Assembly (NCBI GenBank): GCA_018896025.1
Contig: JAHIND010000017.1
Coordinates: 1-64,000 of the forward strand
Reading direction: 5' to 3'
Source: Pseudomonadota bacterium
GTDB taxonomy: Bacteria > Desulfobacterota > Desulfarculia > Desulfarculales > Desulfarculaceae
Length of the DNA stretch: 64,000 nt
The notes below the pieces were generated by a model, which was not told the origin of the DNA, did not search any database, and worked only from the letters and a program-made list of their open reading frames with translations. Shown in pieces: positions 49,491 through 57,314 of this stretch (position 1 is the stretch's first letter; each line of letters begins with the position of its first letter). Made by a program: the position numbers and the translations under genes.

Positions 49491-50282
49491 ATGTCATTAC
49501 GCTTTACCAGCAGGCTGGTGGGCGCTGGGCTCTTGTGCCTGCTCTTCCTGTCCCCCTCCCTGGCCCAGGCCGCAAAAGCCGTGGCCGATCCCACCCCGCA
49601 GCAGGCCTGGGAGATGCTGAAGGCAGGCAATGAGCGCTTTGTGGCCGGCGAGCCCCTGAGAGGCCATCAGGACGCGGCCCGCCTCCAACTGGCCCACGTC
49701 TCCAACCAGGCGGACCACGCCTATGCCACGGTGCTGAGCTGCTCCGACTCCCGGGTGCCGGTGGAGACCATTTTTGAAGCCGGAATCATGGACCTGTTCG
49801 TGGTGCGGGTGGCGGGCAACGTGGTTAATACCGACGAGGCCGGTTCCATCGAATACGGCCTGGCCCACGTGCGCACCCCCATCCTGGTGGTGCTGGGACA
49901 CACCAACTGCGGCGCGGTCTCCGCCGTGGCCAGTCAGGTCCAGGGGCAAGACCTTGTCCTGGAGCGCAACATCCCGCCCCTGCTGGCCCCCATCTTTCCT
50001 GCGGTTCGCACGGCCATGCATAACCACCCCGAGGCCAAGGGCGCCGCGCTGGTTCCCTTTGCCATCGAGCAAAACGTCTGGCAGGCCGTCAGCGACCTGT
50101 TCCTGATGAGCCCGGTCACCCGCGAATTGACGGCCGGCAACAAGGTCTTGGTAAAGGCCGCCATATACGACCTGGCCACCGGCCAAGTGAATTGGCTGCC
50201 CCAGGACAAGGTGACCGCCCTGCTCCAGGCCGCTGAGAAAAACCCCAAAAGGGTGATCAAGGCCATGGCCCCGCTCAAGTAG
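49491..50282 (+). CDS. Exported beta-class carbonic anhydrase
   Basis: Hydrates CO2 to bicarbonate with a zinc site. Ligands are Cys in VLSCSDSRVPVE and His/Cys in LGHTNCGAVSAV; the Asp-Arg dyad (CSDSR) is intact. A signal peptide (about residues 1-28, ending SLAQAAKA) places it in the periplasm. Length is 263 residues. A TATACT at 49410-49415 may be its -10. It lies between a carboxyltransferase and a Crp/Fnr gene. Confidence 0.93.
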   Translation: MSLRFTSRLVGAGLLCLLFLSPSLAQAAKAVADPTPQQAWEMLKAGNERFVAGEPLRGHQDAARLQLAHVSNQADHAYATVLSCSDSRVPVETIFEAGIMDLFVVRVAGNVVNTDEAGSIEYGLAHVRTPILVVLGHTNCGAVSAVASQVQGQDLVLERNIPPLLAPIFPAVRTAMHNHPEAKGAALVPFAIEQNVWQAVSDLFLMSPVTRELTAGNKVLVKAAIYDLATGQVNWLPQDKVTALLQAAEKNPKRVIKAMAPLK

Positions 50283-50349
50283 ACGGCCCTAGGGTTCGGC
50301 TGGGTCTGGGCTGGTGCCGCACAAAACGCCCCGGCGGGCGCATAGCGGA

Positions 50350-50379
50350 TTGACCCTGTGGGAGCGAACATAATATTAT
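50350..50379 (+). promoter_or_regulatory. Promoter of the Crp/Fnr regulator
   Basis: TTGACC (50350-50355), 18 bp, TATTAT (50374-50379), about 55 bp before the ATG at 50438. Confidence 0.5.
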
Positions 50380-50437
50380 TTCGTAGGGTACAAAGCCCGT
50401 CCACGCCCAGCAGAACCCTTTGACGGCAAATGGATTG

Positions 50438-51166
50438 ATGCGCACAAGCAGTTCCACGGCCGACACCAAAGGCGAACCTCTAGAGAGCACCCTGGAGGCC
50501 CGGGCCGAACTGTTCCAGGACGCCATGGGCTTCAGCGGCATCGCCGACCGGGAAATCAAAAAGCTGGCCGCCATGGCCACCCTGCGCCGCTTTGCCAAGG
50601 GTCAGATGGTCTTTGAGCAGGATCAGCCTTGCGACTATTTCCATTTGGTGGCCTCGGGCCTGGTGAAGGTCTACATCTGCTCGGCCAGCGGCTTCCGCAT
50701 GACCTACCTCCTGGCCCGCCGGGGCGAGCCACTCAACCTGGTGGGGCCCTTCACCGGCGACCCCCGTTTTTTGTGCGCCGAGGCCATGCAGGCCACTGAC
50801 GTGGCCCACATCTCCCGCCACGACTTCGTGCGCTTCGTGGCCGACAACCCCATCCTGTTCAGCAACATCATGGCCATCTTGAGCAAGGCGGTGGACAGCG
50901 CCAACAGCCGGATCATCGACATGGTGGAAAAGCGGGTGGAGGAGCGCCTGCTCCGGGTGCTACTCACCCTGCTGGACAAGTTCGGCGCGGAGATACGGCT
51001 GACCAGCGCCGAGTTGGCCGAGTTGGCCGGGACCACGGTGGAGACCACCCTGCGCACCATGGCCCGCCTGCGCAACCTGGGCATCATCGAATCTGAGCGG
51101 GGCCAGATAACCATCATCCGCCCCGCCTCCCTAAAGAATCCTGAGCGCCTGCCCCTGTGGGTTTAA
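50438..51166 (+). CDS. Crp/Fnr family transcriptional regulator
   Basis: A 242-residue regulator. An N-terminal cyclic-nucleotide-type sensor barrel (about residues 30-150; FAKGQMVFEQDQPCDYFHLV, SRHDFVRFVADNP) is followed by a dimer helix and a winged HTH (LTSAELAELAGTTVETTLRT). The recognition helix carries V-E-x-x-x-R as in FNR, but the N-terminal Cys cluster of FNR is missing, so oxygen sensing by [4Fe-4S] is not supported. The start is taken as ATG at 50438; an in-frame TTG lies at 50420. It is directly upstream of the TRAP/Mo-enzyme operon and is its likely regulator. Confidence 0.9.
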   Translation: MRTSSSTADTKGEPLESTLEARAELFQDAMGFSGIADREIKKLAAMATLRRFAKGQMVFEQDQPCDYFHLVASGLVKVYICSASGFRMTYLLARRGEPLNLVGPFTGDPRFLCAEAMQATDVAHISRHDFVRFVADNPILFSNIMAILSKAVDSANSRIIDMVEKRVEERLLRVLLTLLDKFGAEIRLTSAELAELAGTTVETTLRTMARLRNLGIIESERGQITIIRPASLKNPERLPLWV

Positions 51167-51177
51167 TCAGATCTGAT
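51166..51177. promoter_or_regulatory. 12-bp palindrome at the end of the Crp/Fnr gene
   Basis: ATCAGATCTGAT is a perfect palindrome overlapping the last base of the regulator stop codon. It may be an operator, but a chance palindrome cannot be excluded. Confidence 0.3.
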
Positions 51178-51269
51178 CGCAATTACTAATAATTAACAGG
51201 AACATAACCGCCATGGCCGGGGCCGCTCAAATCAAGCGGTCCACCCATAGGGCAGCTTTAATTTAATTA

Positions 51270-51302
51270 TTTTGTAGCCTCTATGACCACGGTCATACAA
51301 AA
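51270..51302. promoter_or_regulatory. Nested palindromic operator candidate upstream of dctP
   Basis: Inner TATGACC-AC-GGTCATA (51282-51297) is nested within outer TTTTGTA (51270-51276) and TACAAAA (51296-51302). The same stretch can be read as a promoter TTGTAG-18-TACAAA, so a bound regulator would block or recruit polymerase. It lies about 235 bp before the dctP start. The rest of 51178-51535 is leader sequence with no gene; a GTGGCGGG/CCCGCCAC hairpin lies just before the ribosome site. Confidence 0.5.
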
Positions 51303-51535
51303 GCCACCCAGCGGCCTCATAGAATATGGCCCTACACCGACGGCTGGACATAATCTCATCACATCTTTGCTGGGCCAGAAGAAAGCGTGGGCATTTTGCC
51401 CGGCGGCATCCCGTTTGGAAGCCGCAACCCACTAACTCTTCAAAATTTTGCCATTCATATGGCTCGCCAGACCATGGCCTGACCCAAAGCAAACGTGGCG
51501 GGGGCACTGCCCGCCACAACCCAAGGGAGGGAATT

Positions 51536-52561
51536 ATGTCCAAAAAGCTTTTGGTGCTTACCTTGCTCACGGCCCTGCTCGCGGCCTTTTCCCTGGCTCC
51601 GGCGCCCTCGCTGGCCCAGGAGCCCATCAAACTGACCTATTCCTGCTTTTTCCCGCCCACCCACATCCAGTCCAAGCTGGCCGCGGCTTGGGGCAAAGAG
51701 GTGGAAAAGCGCACCAAGGGCAAGGTCAAGATCGAATACTACCCCGGCCAGACCCTGACCAAGGCCAAGCAGGTCTATGACGGCACGGTGCAGGGCATGA
51801 GCGACATCGGCTTCTGCCTGTTCGCCTACAACCGGGGCCGCTTCCCCCTGATGGAGGTGGTGGACCTGCCCCTGGGCTACCCCAACGGCAAGGTGGCCAC
51901 CCAGGTGGCCAACGAGGTCTACAAGAAGTTCAAGCCCAAGGAGCTTGACGATGTGCAGGTGATGTATCTGCATGCCCATGGGCCGGGCCTGCTGCACACC
52001 AAGGACAAACCGGTCAAGAAAATGGAAGACTTGAAGGGCCTCAAGATCCGCTCCCACGGCACCACCGCCAAGGTGGTCGAGGCCCTGGGCGGCACCCCGG
52101 TGGCTATGCCCATGCCCGAGCTGTACCAGGCCCTGCAACGCGGCGTGGTGGACGGCGGCATGTACCCGGTGGAGACTAACAAGGGCTGGCGCATGGCCGA
52201 GGTGGTCAAGTACTGCACCGAGAACTACTCCAACGCCTACACCACCACCTTCTACGTGGTCATGAACAAGGCCAAGTGGAACTCGCTGCCCAAGGACGCC
52301 CAGGCGGCCATCATACAGATCAACGAAGAATGGATTCCCAAGCACGGCGCGGCCTGGGACGAGTCGGACAAGGTGGGGCGGGAGTTCATGCTCAAGAAGG
52401 GCCGCACCTTCATCAAACTCTCCCCCGAAGAAGCCGCCCGCTGGAAAAAGGCCACCGACCCGGTTTTGGACGCCTATGTGAAGGAGACCAGCGCCAAGGG
52501 CGTACCCGCCAAGGAAGCGGTGGAGTTCACCAAAAAGAAGCTGGCCGAGTTGAGCAAGTAA
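51536..52561 (+). CDS. dctP: TRAP transporter substrate-binding protein DctP
   Basis: Periplasmic binding protein of a tripartite ATP-independent transporter. Signal peptide about residues 1-27 (ending SLAQEP). The DctP pattern includes YYPGQTLTKAKQVYDGTVQG, the carboxylate-binding Arg in LKGLKIRSHG, and the VDGGMYPVE segment. Length is 341 residues. It begins after GGGAGG at ATG 51536. The conserved Arg predicts an organic-acid ligand. Confidence 0.93.
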   Translation: MSKKLLVLTLLTALLAAFSLAPAPSLAQEPIKLTYSCFFPPTHIQSKLAAAWGKEVEKRTKGKVKIEYYPGQTLTKAKQVYDGTVQGMSDIGFCLFAYNRGRFPLMEVVDLPLGYPNGKVATQVANEVYKKFKPKELDDVQVMYLHAHGPGLLHTKDKPVKKMEDLKGLKIRSHGTTAKVVEALGGTPVAMPMPELYQALQRGVVDGGMYPVETNKGWRMAEVVKYCTENYSNAYTTTFYVVMNKAKWNSLPKDAQAAIIQINEEWIPKHGAAWDESDKVGREFMLKKGRTFIKLSPEEAARWKKATDPVLDAYVKETSAKGVPAKEAVEFTKKKLAELSK

Positions 52562-52571
52562 TCACCCACCT

Positions 52572-52601
52572 CCCGGAGGCGGCCCTCGCGCCGCCTCCGG
52601 G
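52572..52601 (+). other. Intercistronic hairpin between dctP and dctQ
   Basis: A perfect 11-bp stem CCCGGAGGCGG / CCGCCTCCGGG with an 8-nt loop and no T-tract, 10 bp after the dctP stop. Such hairpins typically protect the binding-protein mRNA so that it outnumbers the membrane subunits. Confidence 0.65.
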
Positions 52602-52618
52602 ATCGCAGGAGGCGGGCC

Positions 52619-53104
52619 TTGAATTCCTGGGTATCACTGGTTATCAAGCTCATAAACTTGCTCAAGCGCCTGGGCGGCGGGGCCCTGGTGGGGATGATGG
52701 TGGTCACCTGCGTGGACGTCATCTTCCGCGGGTTCAACCGGCCCATCTTCGGGGCGGTGGAGGTGGTCAGCTTCATGGCCACCATCGTCCTGGCCTGCGC
52801 CATGCCCCTTACCGAGTTTGAAAATGGCCATGTGGGCGTGGACCTTTTCGTTCGGCGCCTGAGCGCGCGGGGCCAGGCCTGGTGCGACGCGCTCACCAAG
52901 CTGTGCAGCGGGGCCCTGTTCGGCCTGGTCTCCTGGCAGATGTGGCTCTACGGCAACACGGTCAAGACCACCGGCGAAGTGTCCATGAGCCTTCAGTTTC
53001 CCGACTACATCCTCATTTACGTGGTGGCAATCGCCTTCGGGGTCCTCTGCCTGGTCATTTTGACCGAGTGCCTGGTGAACCTGAGAAAGGCTGGTGCGCG
53101 ATGA
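52619..53104 (+). CDS. dctQ: TRAP transporter small permease DctQ
   Basis: A 161-residue membrane protein with four hydrophobic segments and the DctQ motif VTCVDVIFRGFNRPIFGAVE. It starts with TTG at 52619 after AGGAGG and overlaps dctM by 4 bp. Confidence 0.9.
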   Translation: MNSWVSLVIKLINLLKRLGGGALVGMMVVTCVDVIFRGFNRPIFGAVEVVSFMATIVLACAMPLTEFENGHVGVDLFVRRLSARGQAWCDALTKLCSGALFGLVSWQMWLYGNTVKTTGEVSMSLQFPDYILIYVVAIAFGVLCLVILTECLVNLRKAGAR

Positions 53105-54402
53105 GCCCCACCCTGATTGGCATAATCGGCATCCTGGTGCTGGTGGTGACCATCTTCAGCCGCATGCCCGTGGCCTACGTGATGACCCTGGTGGGCTTCG
53201 TGGGCTTCGCCCTCCAGGTGAGCCCCGAGGCGGCCTTCAAGCTCTTGTCCCGCGACTTCTACAGCGTGTACTCATCCTACGGCCTGACCATCATCCCCCT
53301 GTTCATCTTCATGGGCCAGATCGCCTTCAACGCGGGCATAAGCCACCGGCTCTACGACTCGGCCCACATGATGGTGGGCTGCTACCGGGGTGGCCTGGCC
53401 ACGGCCACGGTGTGCGCCTGCACCGCCTTCGGCGCGGTGTGCGGCTCCTCCCCGGCCACGGCGGCCACCATGGCCACGGTGGGCCTGCCGGAGATGAAGC
53501 GCTTCGGCTATGCCGACGAACTGGCCACCGGCTCGGTGGCCGCGGGCGGCTCCCTGGGAATGCTCATGCCCCCCAGCGTGGTGCTCATCGTCTACGGCAT
53601 CCTCACCGAGCAGTCCATCGGCACCCTGTTCGTGGCGGGCATCGTGCCAGCGGTCTTCATGACCATAATGTTCGCCCTGGCCATCTATGTTTACTGCCTG
53701 GTGTCGCCCAAGCAGGGCCCGGCCTGCGAGTTCCACCCCTGGCGCGAGCGCCTCGGGTCCCTGGTGTACACCTTGGACATCATGCTGGTGTTCCTGGTGG
53801 TAATGCTGGGCCTGTTCCTGGGCTGGTTCACCCCCACCGAGGCCGGCGGCGTGGGCGCGGCGGCGGTGCTGCTGGTGGCCCTGTTTCGGCGGCAACTAAC
53901 CTGGGCTGGGTTCGTAAAGAGCATCTACGAAACCCTCCGGACCTCCTGCATGGTTCTGCTGCTGGTGGCCGGAGCCACGGTTTTCGGCCACTTCCTGGCG
54001 GTCACCCGCATCACCTTTGACGTGGCAAATTGGGTTGCGGCCATGGACATGCCGGGGTACATGGTGGTGGCCATGATCGTTTTGGTCTACTTGATCGGCG
54101 GCTGCTTCATCGACGCCCTGGCCCTGATCATGCTGACTATCCCTATTTTTTACCCCATAATACTCGACCTTGGTTACGACCCCATCTGGTTCGGCATCAT
54201 CATCGTGCTGGTCACTCAGATGGGAGTCATCACCCCGCCGGTGGGCATCAACGTGTACGTGGTCAACGGCATCGCCGGCGACGTGCAGTTGGAAACAATA
54301 TTCAAGGGCGCCATGCCCTTCCTGCTAGCACTGATCATCGGCACCGGCCTGATCGTGCTGTTCCCCCAGATAGCCCTATGGCTGCCCAACCTGATGTATT
54401 AA
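53101..54402 (+). CDS. dctM: TRAP transporter large permease DctM
   Basis: A 433-residue membrane protein with 11-12 hydrophobic segments. DctM features are FIFMGQIAFNAGIS, TAFGAVCGSSPATAATMATVGLPEM, AAGGSLGMLMPPSVVLIVYG and GVITPPVGINVYVVNG. The start ATG at 53101 overlaps the dctQ stop. Substrate uptake is driven by an ion gradient together with DctP and DctQ. Confidence 0.94.
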   Translation: MSPTLIGIIGILVLVVTIFSRMPVAYVMTLVGFVGFALQVSPEAAFKLLSRDFYSVYSSYGLTIIPLFIFMGQIAFNAGISHRLYDSAHMMVGCYRGGLATATVCACTAFGAVCGSSPATAATMATVGLPEMKRFGYADELATGSVAAGGSLGMLMPPSVVLIVYGILTEQSIGTLFVAGIVPAVFMTIMFALAIYVYCLVSPKQGPACEFHPWRERLGSLVYTLDIMLVFLVVMLGLFLGWFTPTEAGGVGAAAVLLVALFRRQLTWAGFVKSIYETLRTSCMVLLLVAGATVFGHFLAVTRITFDVANWVAAMDMPGYMVVAMIVLVYLIGGCFIDALALIMLTIPIFYPIILDLGYDPIWFGIIIVLVTQMGVITPPVGINVYVVNGIAGDVQLETIFKGAMPFLLALIIGTGLIVLFPQIALWLPNLMY

Positions 54403-54409
54403 GAGGCCT

Positions 54410-55750
54410 GTGATGACTAGCCTGCTCAACAACTACTGGAATCCCTATCTGGAGACCATGGCCCCGGAACAGCTGCGCGCCTTGCAGTTGGAAAAGTTCC
54501 GCCGCATCATCTCCTGGGCCTACGAGCGCTCGCCCTTTTACCGGGAACTTTACGCCGGAGCCGGGATGGAGCCGGGGGACATAAAGACCTGGGCCGACGT
54601 GCGCCGGGTGCCCAAGGTGGACAAGGGCATGCTCAAGGACGCCCAAGAGGCCGAGCCCTTCCCCTACGGCAACCGCCTGTGCGTGCCCCTGGAGCAGGTG
54701 GCCGAGTTCCGCCAGACCTCGGGCACCACCGGCACCCCGGTTTACCAGGCCGACACCTGGCAGGACTGGGAGTGGTGGGCCGAGTCCTGGTGCTACATCC
54801 TCTGGGCCCAGGGCTACCGTCCCAGGGACCGGGTGTTCATCCCCTTCGGCTACAACATCTTCGTGGCCTTTTGGGCCGGCCACTACGCGGCGGAAAAGCT
54901 GGGCTGCGAGGTGGTGCCCGGCGGGGTCTTGGACACCGCCTCCAGGGTGCTCAAGATTCAGGAGCTCAAGGCCACCGCCCTCATGGGCACCCCCACCTAC
55001 ATGCTCAACATGGCCGACGTAGCCAAGAGCCGCCTGGGCATCGACCCGGCGGAACTGACCATACGGCGCATAACCTGCGCCGGGGAGCCGGGGGCTTCCC
55101 TGCCCAGCACCAAGAAGCGCATGCAGGAGGCCTGGGGAGCCAAGGTGTTCGACCACGCCGGAGCCACCGAGATCGGGGCCTGGAGCTACGAGTGCTCCGC
55201 CCAATGCGGGGGCATCCACGCCAACGAGGGGCTATTCTTGGTGGAGATAGAAGACCCCCTGACCGGCGAGATCATCGAGGAGCCGGGACGCAAGGGCAAG
55301 ATGATCATCACCGCCCTGGATCGCCTGGCCCAGCCCTGTCTACGCTTCGACAGCAAGGACATCATCGAGTGGGCCGCCGATCCCTGCCCTTGCGGGCGCA
55401 CCTACCGGGTGCTCAAGGGAGGGGTGCAGGGCCGGGCCGACGACATCACCAAGGTCAAGGGGGTGCTGCTCTCCCCCTCGGCCATCGAGGAGGTGGTGCG
55501 CGGCTTCGCTGAGCTGGCCGACGAGTACGAGGTGGTGGTGGAGCGCATCGGCGACAACGACAAAATCACCCTAAAGGTGGAGTTCAACCCCGGCGCGGAG
55601 ACCGCGCAGAAGGAGGTCTTGGGCCGCCTCAAGGACCAGCTGCGCCTCAAGACCAACTTGGGTTACCAGATCGAGGTCCACCCCCTGGGCAGCCTGACCC
55701 GCTGGGAGGTCAAGGCCCGGCGCTTCAAGGACACGCGGCATTTGCACTAA
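54410..55750 (+). CDS. PaaK-like acyl-CoA ligase (phenylacetate-CoA ligase family)
   Basis: A 446-residue AMP-forming ligase that should activate a carboxylic acid to its CoA thioester. The N-terminus (RRIISWAYERSPFYRELYAG) and the P-loop RQTSGTTGTP match PaaK. A second core motif is FDHAGATEIG. The C-terminal domain has the catalytic Lys region LTRWEVKARRF, and a CPCG pair lies before VLKGGVQGRADD. It is 7 bp after dctM, so import and activation of the same acid are likely coupled. The substrate is unknown; an aryl or heteroaryl carboxylate is a fair guess. GTG 54410 or ATG 54413 may be the start. Confidence 0.88.
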   Translation: MMTSLLNNYWNPYLETMAPEQLRALQLEKFRRIISWAYERSPFYRELYAGAGMEPGDIKTWADVRRVPKVDKGMLKDAQEAEPFPYGNRLCVPLEQVAEFRQTSGTTGTPVYQADTWQDWEWWAESWCYILWAQGYRPRDRVFIPFGYNIFVAFWAGHYAAEKLGCEVVPGGVLDTASRVLKIQELKATALMGTPTYMLNMADVAKSRLGIDPAELTIRRITCAGEPGASLPSTKKRMQEAWGAKVFDHAGATEIGAWSYECSAQCGGIHANEGLFLVEIEDPLTGEIIEEPGRKGKMIITALDRLAQPCLRFDSKDIIEWAADPCPCGRTYRVLKGGVQGRADDITKVKGVLLSPSAIEEVVRGFAELADEYEVVVERIGDNDKITLKVEFNPGAETAQKEVLGRLKDQLRLKTNLGYQIEVHPLGSLTRWEVKARRFKDTRHLH

Positions 55751-55765
55751 TTGGGAGATATCACC

Positions 55766-55951
55766 ATGGAGCCGAGCAAGGTGGAGGAGCTGCGCGAGCG
55801 ATTGCGGGCCCTGCGCGAACAAACCCGAGAGTTACAACAAGCGGCCGGCGATTTTCCGGCCCTGGCGCGCAACACGTCGCGCATCCAGGCCAGCCTCACC
55901 ATGATCGCCATCGACCTGGGCATGGCGCAGGAAGGGCGGGGAGAATACTGA
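55766..55951 (+). CDS. Small coiled-coil protein of unknown function
   Basis: A 61-residue protein, almost wholly helical: KVEELRERLRALREQTRELQ forms heptads, followed by ARNTSRIQASLTMIAIDLG. The start is ATG at 55766 after GGGAGA; the stop TGA shares a base with the ATG of the FAD subunit. I do not recognise a family. Its position inside the operon suggests an accessory role for the ligase or the Mo enzyme. Confidence 0.7.
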   Translation: MEPSKVEELRERLRALREQTRELQQAAGDFPALARNTSRIQASLTMIAIDLGMAQEGRGEY

Positions 55952-56838
55952 TGCTTTTGCCGAGCTTTGACTACTACCACCCCCAGAGCCTGCCCGAGGC
56001 CCTGTCCCTGCTGGGCGAGATGGGCGATCAGGCCCGCCCCCTGGCCGGGGGCACCGACTTGCTGGTGAACCTCAAGCTGAAGAAGCTTGCCCCCAAGGTC
56101 TTGTTGGACCTGAGCGGCCTGGAAGAGCTCCAGGGCAACGGCACTGACGAGGGCCTGGTCAGCCTGGGTGCTCTTAACACCGCTTCGCGCCTGGCCTCCG
56201 GCGGCCCCGAGGTGCCCGGCCTGCTGGCCATGGGGGCCGGGTCCCTGGGCTCGCCCCAGGTGCGCAACCGGGCCACCCTGGGCGGCAACCTGGTTACCGC
56301 CCGCCCGGCGGCGGACATATGCCTGCCCCTGTTGGCCCTGGGGGCCAGGGTGGTGCTGGCCGGTCCAAGCGGCCAACGCCAGGTGAGCCTGGACGGCTAT
56401 TTCAAAGGGCCCGGCTACACCGTGAAGGAGCCGGGCGAGATCCTCACCCACGTGCTGTTGGACGCGCCCCGCCCCGGCGTGGGCGGCGGCTACCAGAAGC
56501 TGGGCCTTCGCCAAGCCATGGAGATCGCCCTGGTCAACGTGGCCGCGCACCTTGAGCTGGAAGACGACGGCAAGACCGTGGCCTTGGCCCGAGTGGCCCT
56601 GGGTGCGGTGGCCCCTTTCCCCATGCTCTCGCCGGGCGCAGCCCAGGTGCTGCAAGGAGCACCCGCCGGAGAAAAGATTTTCACCGAGGCGGCGGAGGCG
56701 GCGGCAGCCGAGGCCAGGCCCATTGACGATCACCGGGGATCGGCGGCCTACCGCCAGGACATGGTGCGGACCCTGACCCTCAGGGCCCTGCGCCAGGCCC
56801 TGTCCCAGGCCCAAGGCAGCAAGGAGGAGCAAGCGTGA
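55951..56838 (+). CDS. Molybdoenzyme FAD-binding subunit (CoxM/XdhB type)
   Basis: A 295-residue FAD subunit of the xanthine oxidase family. FAD contacts are ARPLAGGTDLLVNLKLKK and GSPQVRNRATLGGNLVTARP; a CO-dehydrogenase-type C-terminal domain follows. Only one Cys is present, so the extra [4Fe-4S] cluster of the 4-hydroxybenzoyl-CoA reductase beta subunit is absent. It overlaps the [2Fe-2S] subunit by 4 bp (GTGA). Confidence 0.92.
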   Translation: MLLPSFDYYHPQSLPEALSLLGEMGDQARPLAGGTDLLVNLKLKKLAPKVLLDLSGLEELQGNGTDEGLVSLGALNTASRLASGGPEVPGLLAMGAGSLGSPQVRNRATLGGNLVTARPAADICLPLLALGARVVLAGPSGQRQVSLDGYFKGPGYTVKEPGEILTHVLLDAPRPGVGGGYQKLGLRQAMEIALVNVAAHLELEDDGKTVALARVALGAVAPFPMLSPGAAQVLQGAPAGEKIFTEAAEAAAAEARPIDDHRGSAAYRQDMVRTLTLRALRQALSQAQGSKEEQA

Positions 56839-57311
56839 GCAAGCAGGCCATCACCCTTACGGTAAACGGCGTGGCGCGCCAAGCGCTGGTGGAGCCCAAC
56901 CAGACCCTCACCTCCCTGCTGCGCGACGAGCTGGGCCTCACCGGCACCAAGCACGGCTGCGGGGTGGGCGACTGCGGCTGCTGCACGGTGATCCTGGACA
57001 ACGAGACGGTTAACTCCTGCCTGGTGCTGGCCATGCAGGCCCAGGGCCGCGAGGTGCTCACCATCGAGGGCCTGGCCAAGGGCGCCGAGCTGCACCCCTT
57101 GCAGCAGGCCTTTGTGGACGCCGGGGCCATCCAGTGCGGCTTTTGCACTCCGGGCATGATCCTCTCAGCCAAGGCGCTGCTGGAGCGGACGCCCCGTCCC
57201 AGCCGCGAGGAGATCACCAAGGGCCTGTCGGGGAACCTGTGCCGCTGCACCGGGTATGAAAAGATCGTGGAGGCGGTGCAGGACGCCGCCGACAAGATGA
57301 GCGAGGCTTAG
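56835..57311 (+). CDS. Molybdoenzyme [2Fe-2S] subunit (CoxS/XdhC type)
   Basis: A 158-residue electron-transfer subunit with two [2Fe-2S] clusters: a plant-type site CGVGDCGCC with a further Cys in NSCLVLAM, and a helical site CGFCTPGM ... CRCTGY. The start is GTG at 56835. It passes electrons between the Mo site of the large subunit and the FAD subunit. Confidence 0.95.
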   Translation: MSKQAITLTVNGVARQALVEPNQTLTSLLRDELGLTGTKHGCGVGDCGCCTVILDNETVNSCLVLAMQAQGREVLTIEGLAKGAELHPLQQAFVDAGAIQCGFCTPGMILSAKALLERTPRPSREEITKGLSGNLCRCTGYEKIVEAVQDAADKMSEA

Positions 57312-57314
57312 GTC

